The notes under the pieces were generated by a model. The model was not told where the DNA came from. It did no database searches and saw only the letters and a list, made by a program, of their open reading frames with translations. A stretch of 64,000 bases of DNA from NCBI GenBank assembly GCA_022843175.1, contig JALHOE010000010.1, positions 1 through 64,000 of the forward strand, written 5' to 3'. A program made the position numbers and the translations under genes. This document shows positions 9,057 to 18,642 of the stretch, one piece after another (positions within the stretch are counted from its first letter, which is position 1; each line of letters begins with the position of its first letter). The stretch is from Deltaproteobacteria bacterium (GTDB lineage: Bacteria; Myxococcota_A; Polyangia; Polyangiales; JADJMO01).

Positions 9057-9856
9057 CCAACGGCCACGGCAGCACCTCGATCTGGCAGCTCTTCAAGGAG
9101 CGCGGCAACCGCAGCGCGATTTACCACGCGAGCGACTACTGGGACGCGCGCGCCTCGGCCCGCGAGGGCATGGCGCGCTCGCTGTGGCCGTCGAACGTGT
9201 TCAACGAGGTGTGGGACGTTCGCCAACGCGAGCTGATCATCCGCATGCTCGGCGACGTGCGCGGCCGCCGCGTCGTCGACGTCGGGTGCGGCACCGGCCG
9301 GATGTCGCGGTTCTTCGCCGCCGCCGGCGCGCGCGAGGTGGTGGGCGTCGACTTCTCGCCGAGCACCGTCGTCGCCGCGCGGGAGGAGACCGCGCGGACC
9401 GCGCAAGCCACAGCGCCGATCAAGTTCGCCGAGGGCGACGTCGTCGCCGGCCTCGACCACCTCGGCACGTTCGACGACGCGATCGTGCTCGGCTGCTTCT
9501 CGGTCGCCTGCCGCGACGAGGCCTCGCTCGAGAAGGCGATGCGCAACGTCGCGAAGATCGTCCGCCCCGGCGGCCGCGTGCTGATCATGGAGCCGATCCA
9601 CCGCTCGCCGCTCCTCAAGCGCGTCCTCCACCTCGGCCTCGAGGAGTGGATCGCGGCGGCCAACCGCGCGGGCCTGGTGCTCCAGGGGGCCGACCGCATG
9701 GGCTTCGTCCCGGTGCGCTTCTTCTGCTCGGTGCGCGATCTGCCGCGCGCGGTCGTCACCCCGGTGTTCCGCGCCGGCGAGTGGCTGCTCGATCGAGCGC
9801 CCTACCTCTCGCCGCTCGCGGACTACAAGATGCTGCTCTTCACCACCGCCACGTGA
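9053..9856 (+). CDS. SAM-dependent class I methyltransferase
   Basis: 267 residues, coupled by ATGA to the ATP-grasp gene. Motif I is VVDVGCGTGRM, followed by the acidic residue after strand 2 (GVDFSPST), and VRPGGRVLIMEP as the post-motif. The N-terminal ~60 residues are rich in aromatic residues (YHASDYWDARA), as often seen in sugar or lipid methyltransferases. By context it would N- or O-methylate the aminosugar or its substituent, while target specificity is not readable. The stop overlaps the GTG of the flippase-like gene. Confidence 0.85.
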   Translation: MTNGHGSTSIWQLFKERGNRSAIYHASDYWDARASAREGMARSLWPSNVFNEVWDVRQRELIIRMLGDVRGRRVVDVGCGTGRMSRFFAAAGAREVVGVDFSPSTVVAAREETARTAQATAPIKFAEGDVVAGLDHLGTFDDAIVLGCFSVACRDEASLEKAMRNVAKIVRPGGRVLIMEPIHRSPLLKRVLHLGLEEWIAAANRAGLVLQGADRMGFVPVRFFCSVRDLPRAVVTPVFRAGEWLLDRAPYLSPLADYKMLLFTTAT

Positions 9857-10800
9857 GCGCGCGCGCGCGCACGGCGCTCAAGGCGGCGCTCACCGTCGCG
9901 ATCCTCGCCGTCGTGTTGTGGAAGGTGCCGCTCCGCGACCTCGGCGCGCGGATGGCACGGCTGCGGGCGTCGGACATCGCGCTCCTCACCGCGCTCACCG
10001 TCGCCCAGGTCAGCTTCGCGGTGGTGCGCTGGCATCGCCTGCTGGCGCGGCTCGGCGAGCGCCCGCGGTTCCTCTCGCTCTACGGCGACGCGCTCGTCGG
10101 CCTCACCTACAACATGTTCCTGCCCACGACCGTGGGCGGCGACGTCGTCCGCGCGTTGCGCGCGCGCCGACGGGTGAGCAAGCCGCACCGCGCGTGGTCG
10201 TCGTCGCTCTTCGAGCGGATCGCCGGCCTGCTGGCGATGGCCGCGAGCGGCGCGATCGCCGCCTCGATCGGCCTCGGCGCAGACGTCCGCGTCCCGAGCC
10301 AGGTGCGTGTGCTCGCGATCGTCATCGCGGTCGCCCTCCTCGGCGTGTTCTTTTTCGCCGCGGCGCCGTTCCGCGTGCTCCTCCGGTTGCTCGAGCGTCG
10401 GCTCCCCGGCGCGGCCGACGACGTGCGAGGGATCGTCGACGACCTCGAGGGCCCGCTCTCCCGCAAGGGCGCGCGGATGGAGGCCCTCGCGTGGTCGATC
10501 CTGGTGCAGGTCCTCGGCCTGCTGTTCGTCATCGCCGGCGCCCGCGGGCTCGACGCCCCCGGCCACGAGCTCGCCCTGCTCATCGGCGTCCCGGTCGTCC
10601 ACGTCCTCTCGATGGTGCCGATCACCCTGGGCGGCCTCGGGCTGCGCGAGGGACTGTTCGTGGGGATCCTGGGCATGCTCGCCGTCCCCCGCGACGTCGC
10701 GCTCGGGCTCGCCGCCCAGTGGTTGGCCTCCAGTCTCGCCTTCGCCATCGCGGGCGCGATCGTGGCGGTGACCGACCCCGGCCCCGTCACCGAGCCCTGA
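9853..10800 (+). CDS. Flippase-like membrane protein (LPG synthase TM / AglD-like family)
   Basis: 315 residues from a GTG that overlaps the previous stop (GTGA). It has about eight predicted spans. Family signatures are visible: LTYNMFLPTTVGGDVVRALRA and, near the C-terminus, SMVPITLGGLGLREGLFVGI; both recur in the lysylphosphatidylglycerol synthase transmembrane region family (old name UPF0104), which includes flippase-like partners of glycosyltransferases. It is the last gene of the operon. The likely role is moving the lipid-linked sugar across the inner membrane, functionally like ArnE/F, though not homologous to them. Confidence 0.8.
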   Translation: MSARARTALKAALTVAILAVVLWKVPLRDLGARMARLRASDIALLTALTVAQVSFAVVRWHRLLARLGERPRFLSLYGDALVGLTYNMFLPTTVGGDVVRALRARRRVSKPHRAWSSSLFERIAGLLAMAASGAIAASIGLGADVRVPSQVRVLAIVIAVALLGVFFFAAAPFRVLLRLLERRLPGAADDVRGIVDDLEGPLSRKGARMEALAWSILVQVLGLLFVIAGARGLDAPGHELALLIGVPVVHVLSMVPITLGGLGLREGLFVGILGMLAVPRDVALGLAAQWLASSLAFAIAGAIVAVTDPGPVTEP

Positions 10801-10904
10801 CCGCCGGCATCTCCTCTTGCTCGGCGCGCCCCTGCGTGTCATACGGCAGCGCCGCGCCGGCCCCCCGGGCCGAGCTCGGCAGGACACTGAAGGAGAAGAT
10901 TCGG

Positions 10905-11123
10905 ATGAGTCGTGGTGATTTGCTGGAGATGGAAGGCACGGTTGTCGACGCGCTCGGCGGCGGTTTCTACGCGATCAAGTGCGACGTCGGGTCGACCGTG
11001 CGCGCGCAGCTCTCGGGCCGCATGCGCCGCTTCCACATCCGCGTTCTCCCCGGCGACCGGGTGCGCGTGGCCGTCTCGCCGTACGACCCGACGCACGGGC
11101 TGATCGTCTTCCGCGGCAAGTGA
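10905..11123 (+). CDS. infA: Translation initiation factor IF-1
   Basis: 72 residues, exactly the family length. It is a single S1/OB-fold domain: MEGTVVDALGGGFYAIKCDVG, then GRMRRFHIRVLPGDRVRVAVSPYD. The strong ribosome site GAAGGAG lies 9 bases before the ATG. IF-1 binds the 30S A site during initiation. Residues diverge a little from the canonical E. coli version (HISGKMRKNYIRIL becomes LSGRMRRFHIRVLPG), as is common in Myxococcota, where several IF-1 paralogues may occur. A weak promoter-like pair (TTGCTC, then ATAC) is present about 60-90 bases upstream. A hairpin follows the stop. Confidence 0.93.
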   Translation: MSRGDLLEMEGTVVDALGGGFYAIKCDVGSTVRAQLSGRMRRFHIRVLPGDRVRVAVSPYDPTHGLIVFRGK

Positions 11124-11133
11124 GCTCGGCGAA

Positions 11134-11159
11134 TCTCTCTGAGGTGAACCTCTGAGAGA
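11134..11159 (+). terminator. Hairpin after infA
   Basis: Inverted repeat: TCTCTC, a T-T mismatch, GAGGT, a 2-base loop, ACCTC, a T mismatch, GAGAGA. It starts 10 bases after the infA stop. There is no T-run after it, so if it terminates transcription it may need Rho or act as an mRNA 3' stabiliser. Confidence 0.5.
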
Positions 11160-11218
11160 GCGACTCGCGCACCTCCACGCCCTCGACATTCGCGCGCGCT
11201 GTACTGCCCCTCACCCTG

Positions 11219-11290
11219 CCCTCTCCCGCAAGCGGGAGAGGGTTACTGCTTTTTGCGTCGGGCTCCCCCTCTCCCGCTCGCGGGAGAGGG
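11219..11290. repeat. Two tandem 24-bp palindromes
   Basis: Two nearly identical perfect palindromes at 11219-11242 and 11267-11290. Each has a CCCTCTCCCG arm and the matching CGGGAGAGGG arm; they differ only at the centre (CAAG versus CTCG). They sit between the convergent infA and argD genes, 24 bases apart. They may act as a bidirectional terminator or be a REP-like dispersed element; no T-run is present on either side except TTTTT in the spacer. Confidence 0.7.
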
Positions 11291-11365
11291 CTGGGTTGAG
11301 GGTCCGAGGGCAAGCTTGCGCTGTTGGGCGAGATACGCCGGCGGGGCGTGTCCCCGAAACGGGAC

Positions 11366-12637
11366 TCACCCGCTCCGCAGCGTCGACTCCGAGCTCGGGG
11401 CGTCGAGCGTGGACGCCGCCGCGTCGACGAGCGAGCAGGCCTCGTCGACCAGCGCGTCGGTGATCGTCAGCGGCGGAGTGAAGCGGAGCACGCGCTCGCT
11501 CGCGACCGACAGCAGCACGCCCTTGCTGCGCGCCGCGACCAGCATGGTGCGCGCCTCGACGCCGGGCTTCATGAGCAGGCCACGGAGCAGACCGAGCCCG
11601 CGCTCTCCCTCGAAGATCTGCGGGTGCGCTGCGGCGACCTCGCGCAAGCGGGCGCCGAGCCGTTCGCCGAGCGCGGCGGAGCGCTCCACCAGGCCCTCGC
11701 TCTCGATCGCGTCGAGGACGGCGAGCGCGGCCGCCGTGGCGAGCGGGTTGCCGCCGAAGGTGCTGCCGTGCGAGCCGGGGGTGAGGACCGCGTTGAGCTC
11801 CTCGCGCACCAGCATCGCGCCGATCGGAACGCCGCCGCCGAGGCCCTTGGCGAGCGCGATGGCGTCGGGCTGCACGCCCTCGTGCTGGTAGCCGAACCAC
11901 TTGCCGGTGCGCGCGATGCCGGTCTGCACCTCGTCCACGATAAGGAGCGCGCCGTGGTCGGTCGTCAGCGAGCGCAGCGTCGAGAGGAAGCCGGGCGGCG
12001 CCGGGAGCACCCCGCCCTCGCCCTGCACGGGCTCGACGACGATCGCGCAGTACTCGCCGGGCTTGGTGTCGAGCGCGATGCGCACGGCGTCGGTGTCGCC
12101 GTAGTTGACGTGGGTGACGCGCTCGACGTCGCAGCCGAACCCCTCCCAGTATTTCGGCGTGCCGGTGAGCGCGAGCGCGCCCATGCTGCGGCCGTGGAAC
12201 GCCTGGTGGAACGCGAGGAAGCGGGTGCGACGGCTCTCGCCGGCGAGGAACGCGCGGCGGCGCGCGAGCTTGACGCACGCCTCCATCGCCTCGGTGCCAC
12301 TGTTGCAGAAGAAGGCGCGCGTGAGCAGCGGCGCGGCGCCCGACGTCTGTCGCGTGCGCGCGACGAGCTTCTCGGCGAGCCGGATGCTCGGCTCGTTGAA
12401 GACGAGGTTGGTGGTGTGGAGGATCGACGCCGCCTGGTCGGCGATCGCCTTGGTCAGCCCGGGGTGCGCGTGGCCGAGCGTGGACACGGCGATGCCCGCG
12501 TACATGTCGATGTATCGCTTGCCGTCCGCGTCCCACAGCTCGGACCCGCGACCGCGCGCGAGCGCGATGGGAGCCTGACGATAGTTGGACAGGAGCACAC
12601 GGGACGCAGCGCTGGCGATCTCGGCGTTCGAGGACAT
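11366..12637 (-). CDS. argD: Acetylornithine/ornithine-type class III aminotransferase
   Basis: 423 residues, a full-length PLP fold-type I class III aminotransferase. Visible motifs: NSGTEAMEACVKLAR (phosphate loop), FHQAFHGRSMGALALTG, VVEPVQGEGG, LIVDEVQTGIARTGKWFG (cofactor Asp) and the PLP Lys in IALAKGLGGGVPIGA; HGSTFGGNPLATAAALAVL follows. It transfers the delta-amino group of N-acetylornithine to 2-oxoglutarate in arginine synthesis, or acts on ornithine or succinylornithine; these cannot be separated from sequence alone. A small membrane protein gene lies 33 bases upstream on the same strand. Confidence 0.88.
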   Translation of the reverse strand: MSSNAEIASAASRVLLSNYRQAPIALARGRGSELWDADGKRYIDMYAGIAVSTLGHAHPGLTKAIADQAASILHTTNLVFNEPSIRLAEKLVARTRQTSGAAPLLTRAFFCNSGTEAMEACVKLARRRAFLAGESRRTRFLAFHQAFHGRSMGALALTGTPKYWEGFGCDVERVTHVNYGDTDAVRIALDTKPGEYCAIVVEPVQGEGGVLPAPPGFLSTLRSLTTDHGALLIVDEVQTGIARTGKWFGYQHEGVQPDAIALAKGLGGGVPIGAMLVREELNAVLTPGSHGSTFGGNPLATAAALAVLDAIESEGLVERSAALGERLGARLREVAAAHPQIFEGERGLGLLRGLLMKPGVEARTMLVAARSKGVLLSVASERVLRFTPPLTITDALVDEACSLVDAAASTLDAPSSESTLRSG

Positions 12638-12670
12638 GTCGCTCCGCTCTACCGTTCGTCGCGCCGGGCG

Positions 12671-12898
12671 TCACTTCCCCGCGTCGGCGGCGAGCGGCGC
12701 GGCCTTCTTCACCTCGTCCACCACGTCCTCGCCGGTCTTCTTCAGCTCCCGGCCGAGCTCACCCGCGGCCGGCGTCGAGAAGATCGCACGCAGGTGTTGG
12801 AACAGCGTCTTGTCGCCGAGGGGCACCAGAAAGAAGGTGACCGCGGCGAGCACGACCACGACCAGGTTCACGACACGCTTCGCCAGATCGCCGAGCAC
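12671..12898 (-). CDS. Small single-span membrane protein
   Basis: 75 residues: one hydrophobic helix near residues 9-28 (VVNLVVVVLAAVTFFLVPLG), then an amphipathic, charged tail rich in Lys/Glu/Asp (GRELKKTGEDVVDEVKKAA). It reads in the same direction as argD with a 33-base gap, so the two may be co-transcribed. No family recognised. Clean codon use and a conserved-looking TM-plus-tail layout support a real gene. Confidence 0.6.
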   Translation of the reverse strand: MLGDLAKRVVNLVVVVLAAVTFFLVPLGDKTLFQHLRAIFSTPAAGELGRELKKTGEDVVDEVKKAAPLAADAGK

Positions 12899-12962
12899 AG
12901 CGCCCGCGACGATGCCGCGAGGGACGCACGACGGCCAAGAACCCTGATAGCGTCTTGAGCTG

Positions 12963-14090
12963 GTGCATCACGTCTACCTGATCCCCGGGTTCTTCGGCTT
13001 CGCCAACCTGGGAGAGGTCCACTACTTCCGCGCCGTCCGCGAGACGCTCGAGCGCCACTTCGAGGCCGCCGGCGAGCCGGTCGAGATTCGCGGGGTCAAG
13101 ACCTTCCCCACCGGGAGCTTGCGGCGACGCGGGCGTCGGCTGCTCGAGACCATCGTCGAGAACGGCAGCCTCGAGCACGCCGAGCACATCCACCTCATCG
13201 GGCACTCCACCGGCGGCATCGACGCGCGGCTGCTCGCGTCGCACACGCGAGACCTGGGCTTCGATCGCGAGCGCGAGATCCTGCGGCACAAGCTGAAGAC
13301 GGTCGTCAGCGTCGCCTCGCCCCATTACGGCACGCCGCTCGCCAACTTCTTCACGACGCTCTACGGCAAGAAGCTCCTCTACTTCATCACGCTCCTGGTC
13401 TTCGTCGGCCTGTGGCGCCGCCCCATCTCGGCGGCCGCGGGCCTGCTCGGCATGGGGTTCCGCATCTACGATCTGCTCGGCCTCAACGAGGGCATGCTCC
13501 GGCAGATCACCAACCAGCTCCTCCGCGACTTCAGCCCCGAGCGAGAGAAGGAGGTGCGGCTCTTCCTCAACAGCATCCTCGAGGACGTCTCGCTGATGGT
13601 GCAGCTGACGCCCGAGTCGATGGACGTGCTCAACCCGGCGATCGAGCCGCTCTCGGGCATCCGCTACGTCAGCTACGCCACGGTCTCGCCCCCGCCGCTC
13701 CTCGCCATCAAGCGCTCGCGCTGGAAGGAGCTGCTCACGCCGCTCGAGGCGATGCTGTACTCGACGCTCTACGTCATCACGGCCCGCCCCGAGCCGGGCT
13801 TTCACTACCACCTCCCGATCGACCCGATCGAGGCGGTCACTCGGAAGCCGCTCCCTTTCGGCCTCGACGCCTCGTCCAACGACGGCGTCGTCCCCACGCT
13901 CTCGATGATCCACGGCGAGTTCCGCGGCTTCGTGCTCGCCGACCACCTCGACGTCGTCGGCCACTACCTCCGCGGCCCGCTCGAGAAACGCGACGGCGCC
14001 GACTGGTTCCTCTCCGGCGCGAAGTTCGACCTCGAGCAGTTCGAGGCGCTGTGGGGCGACGTCAGCGGAGTGCTGATGCGACGGCGTTAG
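12963..14090 (+). CDS. Alpha/beta-hydrolase, lipase-like
   Basis: 375 residues from GTG. It starts with the oxyanion-type motif PGFFG (residues 8-12), followed by the nucleophile elbow GHSTGG with Ser82. The segment SVASPHYGTPLANFF is typical of triacylglycerol lipases and PHB-depolymerase-like hydrolases. The SNDGVVPT segment supplies the probable catalytic Asp, and DHLDVVGHY the His. No signal peptide is visible, so it is probably cytoplasmic or exported by another route. The stop overlaps by 3 bases that of the convergent lipoprotein gene. Substrate not known. Confidence 0.82.
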   Translation: MHHVYLIPGFFGFANLGEVHYFRAVRETLERHFEAAGEPVEIRGVKTFPTGSLRRRGRRLLETIVENGSLEHAEHIHLIGHSTGGIDARLLASHTRDLGFDREREILRHKLKTVVSVASPHYGTPLANFFTTLYGKKLLYFITLLVFVGLWRRPISAAAGLLGMGFRIYDLLGLNEGMLRQITNQLLRDFSPEREKEVRLFLNSILEDVSLMVQLTPESMDVLNPAIEPLSGIRYVSYATVSPPPLLAIKRSRWKELLTPLEAMLYSTLYVITARPEPGFHYHLPIDPIEAVTRKPLPFGLDASSNDGVVPTLSMIHGEFRGFVLADHLDVVGHYLRGPLEKRDGADWFLSGAKFDLEQFEALWGDVSGVLMRRR

Positions 14091-14833
14091 TCCGAGCCCG
14101 CGTCGGGTGCGCCCGCGTCGGTCGCGCCCGACCAATCGCCGTTGTCCCGGCACGCGCCGCGGTAGAACCGCAGGAGCTCCTCCTTCGAGGCGACGAAGCA
14201 GGGGGCGAAGCGCGGCTCCTCACGGCAGGCCCGGAGCTCGAGCGACGGACCGGCGCACGGGCCGCTCGCCGTCTCGGAGGTGCCCTTGATCTGCGCGCGG
14301 CGCTCGCAGTCGTCGCGCTCGCTGGTCTTCGCGTCGGTCCCGCTGCCGGGGGTGGTGTCGCAGTCGGCGCAGACCTCGTTCAGGCACTCGGTGGTGCAGC
14401 GCCACGCCTGTCCGCAGTGGCTCTTCGGGTCGATGGCGAGGAGGCACGCGCCGCTGTTGACCTGGTTCTCGAAGATCCAGGTCTCGAGGACGCAGCGCTT
14501 GCACTCCGGGAACTGAGCCGAGGCCTTCGTGCACCGGACCGAGTCGAAGTCGACCCCGAAGCAGGTGACGAACTCCGCGAGCATCGCCTCGGTGCACGCG
14601 GCGGAGCCGGGCCGCCCCACCGCCGGTTGGCAACGGAACCCGTCGGGCACCGGGATGTCACAAGAGAGCCGCGTCGGCGGGGCGGCCGTGTCCAACGGGG
14701 ACGGGACGAAGCTGTCGACGGCGAACGCGTCCGTCGCGACGGACGCGTCCTCCACCGTGCGCTCCACCCGTTGGCCGAACCGCCCGTCGCAGCCGAGCAA
14801 CAGCGAGACGAGCAGAATGCGCACGCCGTGCAT
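14087..14833 (-). CDS. Cys-rich lipoprotein of unknown function
   Basis: 248 residues with a type II signal peptide (lipobox LLLGC, Cys15). A ~35-residue Asp/Ala/Thr/Pro linker follows, then a domain with about sixteen cysteines (CKRCVLETWIF, CGQAWRCTTECLNEVCADC), suggesting a disulfide-stabilised extracytoplasmic domain. Cysteine-rich lipoproteins of this layout are common in Polyangia, usually without a named family. It ends with an acidic GATDAGAPDAGSD tail. Confidence 0.75.
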   Translation of the reverse strand: MHGVRILLVSLLLGCDGRFGQRVERTVEDASVATDAFAVDSFVPSPLDTAAPPTRLSCDIPVPDGFRCQPAVGRPGSAACTEAMLAEFVTCFGVDFDSVRCTKASAQFPECKRCVLETWIFENQVNSGACLLAIDPKSHCGQAWRCTTECLNEVCADCDTTPGSGTDAKTSERDDCERRAQIKGTSETASGPCAGPSLELRACREEPRFAPCFVASKEELLRFYRGACRDNGDWSGATDAGAPDAGSD

Positions 14834-14839
14834 CGTCGA

Positions 14840-15427
14840 TCACGCGGCGACGGCGCGGAGCTTCTCTTCCTGCGTCATGCGGAAGAACTTCAATAGCTCC
14901 CCCCGCATCTGCAGCTGCTTGCCGGTCCACACGTACGCGCGCGAGAGCTTGTGCACGAAGCGCGCGGCGAGGTTGTTGGCGAGTCGGTAGCGATGGCCCT
15001 GCTCGCTGTTCGCGGGGTGGAGGAACTCGCCCTCGTAGAGCACGCCACGGAGGTGAGCATCGGCTTCAACATCAAGCCGCCCACCTCGCGAAAGGACTAG
15101 CCATTTGTCGACCTCGGCCTGCAGCTCGAGCTCGAGCTGCGTGGTCGTGCGCTCGGCGCGCGCGCGGTCGCACACCATCAGGAAATGGCTGGCGCCCTCC
15201 ACGACCTGACACCGCTGATCGAGGGTCAGCGTCTCCCAGGTCGCGTCCATGAGTTGGCGCGGCAGCACGAGCGCGATCTCGATCTCCTCGTCGCCCTGGC
15301 GCACCATGAGCACCTCGCGGCCCTTCGGATCCTCGTGCGCGTTGAGGAAGCTGCGCACGTCCTCCGCCGGGGCGCGGTAGTACTTCTCGAGCGCGCGGAC
15401 GATCTTCGCGACGACCTCTCCGTTCAT
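14840..15427 (-). CDS. Conserved protein of unknown function (second gene of a coupled pair)
   Basis: 195 residues, soluble, no signal peptide. The ATG overlaps the stop of the upstream gene (ATGA at 15424-15427), so translation is coupled; the longer in-frame start at 15508 is unlikely. Features are an N-terminal helical part, a beta-rich centre (EIEIALVLPRQLMD), then the segment HFLMVCDRARAERTTTQLELELQAEVDKWL. No known domain recognised. It probably works with its partner as a two-protein unit. Confidence 0.65.
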   Translation of the reverse strand: MNGEVVAKIVRALEKYYRAPAEDVRSFLNAHEDPKGREVLMVRQGDEEIEIALVLPRQLMDATWETLTLDQRCQVVEGASHFLMVCDRARAERTTTQLELELQAEVDKWLVLSRGGRLDVEADAHLRGVLYEGEFLHPANSEQGHRYRLANNLAARFVHKLSRAYVWTGKQLQMRGELLKFFRMTQEEKLRAVAA

Positions 15428-16008
15428 GCCGTCCCGATGCGCGTCGTCGGCGTGAGGCCCTGGGCCATCAGCTCGCGGGCGAGCCGGTCGCTGCCCGTCC
15501 GGAGCCACTTCTCGTAGAGCTTGAGCGCGCCGGTGTTGGTGCGGGGCGAGAACGAGGTCCGCTCCGCCACCTCGGCGAGCACCTCGACGAAGGTGCGGAA
15601 GTGCTCGGCGAGCTCGCGGTAGATGTCGACCACCGAGGCGGTGCCGCCGCGGAGCATGTTGGCGGCGGTGCGGTAGGCGAAGCCGCCGATCGAGGTCACG
15701 AACCCATCGTTGACCCCGCGCGCCTCGAGGTGGTCGCCGAAGAAGCCGGCCACGTACAGTGTGCCGTCGCCGAGGTTCTTCAGCTTCTCGAACCGCTCGG
15801 GGGCTGGGGTCTGCAGCGCGTCGTCGAGCACGAGCGTCAGGGGACGCTCGAGCGTCTCGTTCAGAGCGTCCGGCCGGACGAAGTCCGCGAGGACGCCGGC
15901 CAGGTACGTCTGGGCCGCCGTGCTTGCCTCGACCTTCTGGTTCTTGCAGGCCGCCTCGACGGTCTCGAGAAAGAAGCCCTCAATCTTGCCGCTGGTGTCG
16001 ATCGCCAT
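15424..16008 (-). CDS. Conserved protein of unknown function (first gene of a coupled pair)
   Basis: 194 residues, mostly helical, soluble, starting MAIDTSGKIEGFF. It has several charged amphipathic helices (IYRELAEHFRTFVEVLAEVAER) and ends KLYEKWLRTGSDRLARELMAQG. No catalytic motif or membrane span. It is translated together with the downstream gene through a 4-base overlap and stands divergent from the groES operon. The function cannot be assigned. Confidence 0.65.
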   Translation of the reverse strand: MAIDTSGKIEGFFLETVEAACKNQKVEASTAAQTYLAGVLADFVRPDALNETLERPLTLVLDDALQTPAPERFEKLKNLGDGTLYVAGFFGDHLEARGVNDGFVTSIGGFAYRTAANMLRGGTASVVDIYRELAEHFRTFVEVLAEVAERTSFSPRTNTGALKLYEKWLRTGSDRLARELMAQGLTPTTRIGTA

Positions 16009-16274
16009 CCGGGTAAACCTCCGAGCTCACTCTGGAAAGCGGCGGAGGCAGGGCCCCGGGTCGCTTTCGCAACCCCGCGGGGGTCCGGTGAGGGGCCCGC
16101 GCGGGGCTCTACCCATCGGTATGCTGCAGCCGTGCCGACCGCACAGTTCTTCGTTTGCACAATAAGTACGCGGAGGTACGAGCGTGGCGCCGGCCGGTGG
16201 CCACGAAACCCCGCCGCTGCCATACCCGCGAAACCGCTGGGTTTCCGGGGGCATCGATGGTGCGTCCCGACGCC
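16009..16274. other. Intergenic region upstream of the groE promoter
   Basis: About 270 bases between the divergent unknown gene and the groE promoter. Base use is less regular than in the flanking genes and no convincing reading frame was found on either strand. It contains a few short GC-rich inverted stretches but nothing I can name. It may hold the promoter for the leftward gene pair. Confidence 0.5.
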
Positions 16275-16302
16275 TTGACAGGTCGCCGGGGCTACCTATT
16301 CT
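16275..16302 (+). promoter_or_regulatory. Sigma-70-like promoter of groES-groEL
   Basis: A perfect -35 hexamer TTGACA (16275-16280) is followed after 16 bases by TATTCT (16297-16302), a good -10. The predicted start lies near 16309, just ahead of the CIRCE operator, the usual layout for HrcA-repressed chaperone operons. Confidence 0.8.
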
Positions 16303-16315
16303 CCCGGCGGTCGCG

Positions 16316-16342
16316 TTAGCACTCGCCCCCGGTGAGTGCTAA
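16316..16342 (+). promoter_or_regulatory. CIRCE operator (HrcA binding site)
   Basis: A perfect consensus: TTAGCACTC, 9-base spacer, GAGTGCTAA. CIRCE is bound by the heat-shock repressor HrcA, whose folding depends on GroEL. The site lies a few bases past the predicted start of transcription and about 150 bases before the groES ATG. The hrcA gene is not in this window. Confidence 0.96.
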
Positions 16343-16494
16343 CAATCGACAAACGGCCGAGTTCCCCCTCCCCCCGCACCGACCTCGCACGAGCGGCAGC
16401 CCCGCTCGGGTGCACTCGGCCCGGGAGGAGGGTCGGGCATCGTCCGCTCAACTGTTCCGTCGCGCTGGTCGCGACGTTGTCGGAGGCACACGTC

Positions 16495-18568
<2,074 letters not shown>

Positions 18569-18576
18569 GCCGAGGC

Positions 18577-18600
18577 AGGCGCGCGCGTAAGCGAGCGCCT
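18577..18600 (+). repeat. 24-bp dispersed gene-end repeat, copy 1
   Basis: The repeat begins AGGCGCGCGCGT and ends AGCGAGCGCCT, forming an imperfect palindrome. It lies 8 bases after the groEL stop. The identical sequence occurs in reverse orientation at 21684-21707, with variants at 30811, 57555 and 57586. Confidence 0.8.
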
Positions 18601-18603
18601 TGA

Positions 18604-18642
18604 AATCGGGGCGTCCCTCGGGGCGCCCCGATTCTCTTTTTG
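18604..18642 (+). terminator. Rho-independent terminator of groESL
   Basis: A perfect 10-bp stem (AATCGGGGCG paired with CGCCCCGATT, loop of 10 bases) followed by CTCTTTTTG. It ends at the stop codon of the convergent membrane protein gene. Confidence 0.92.

Noticed and set aside
16027-16254. Short minus-strand frame in the groE upstream region
   Set aside because: Irregular codon use and no start signal; better explained as chance.
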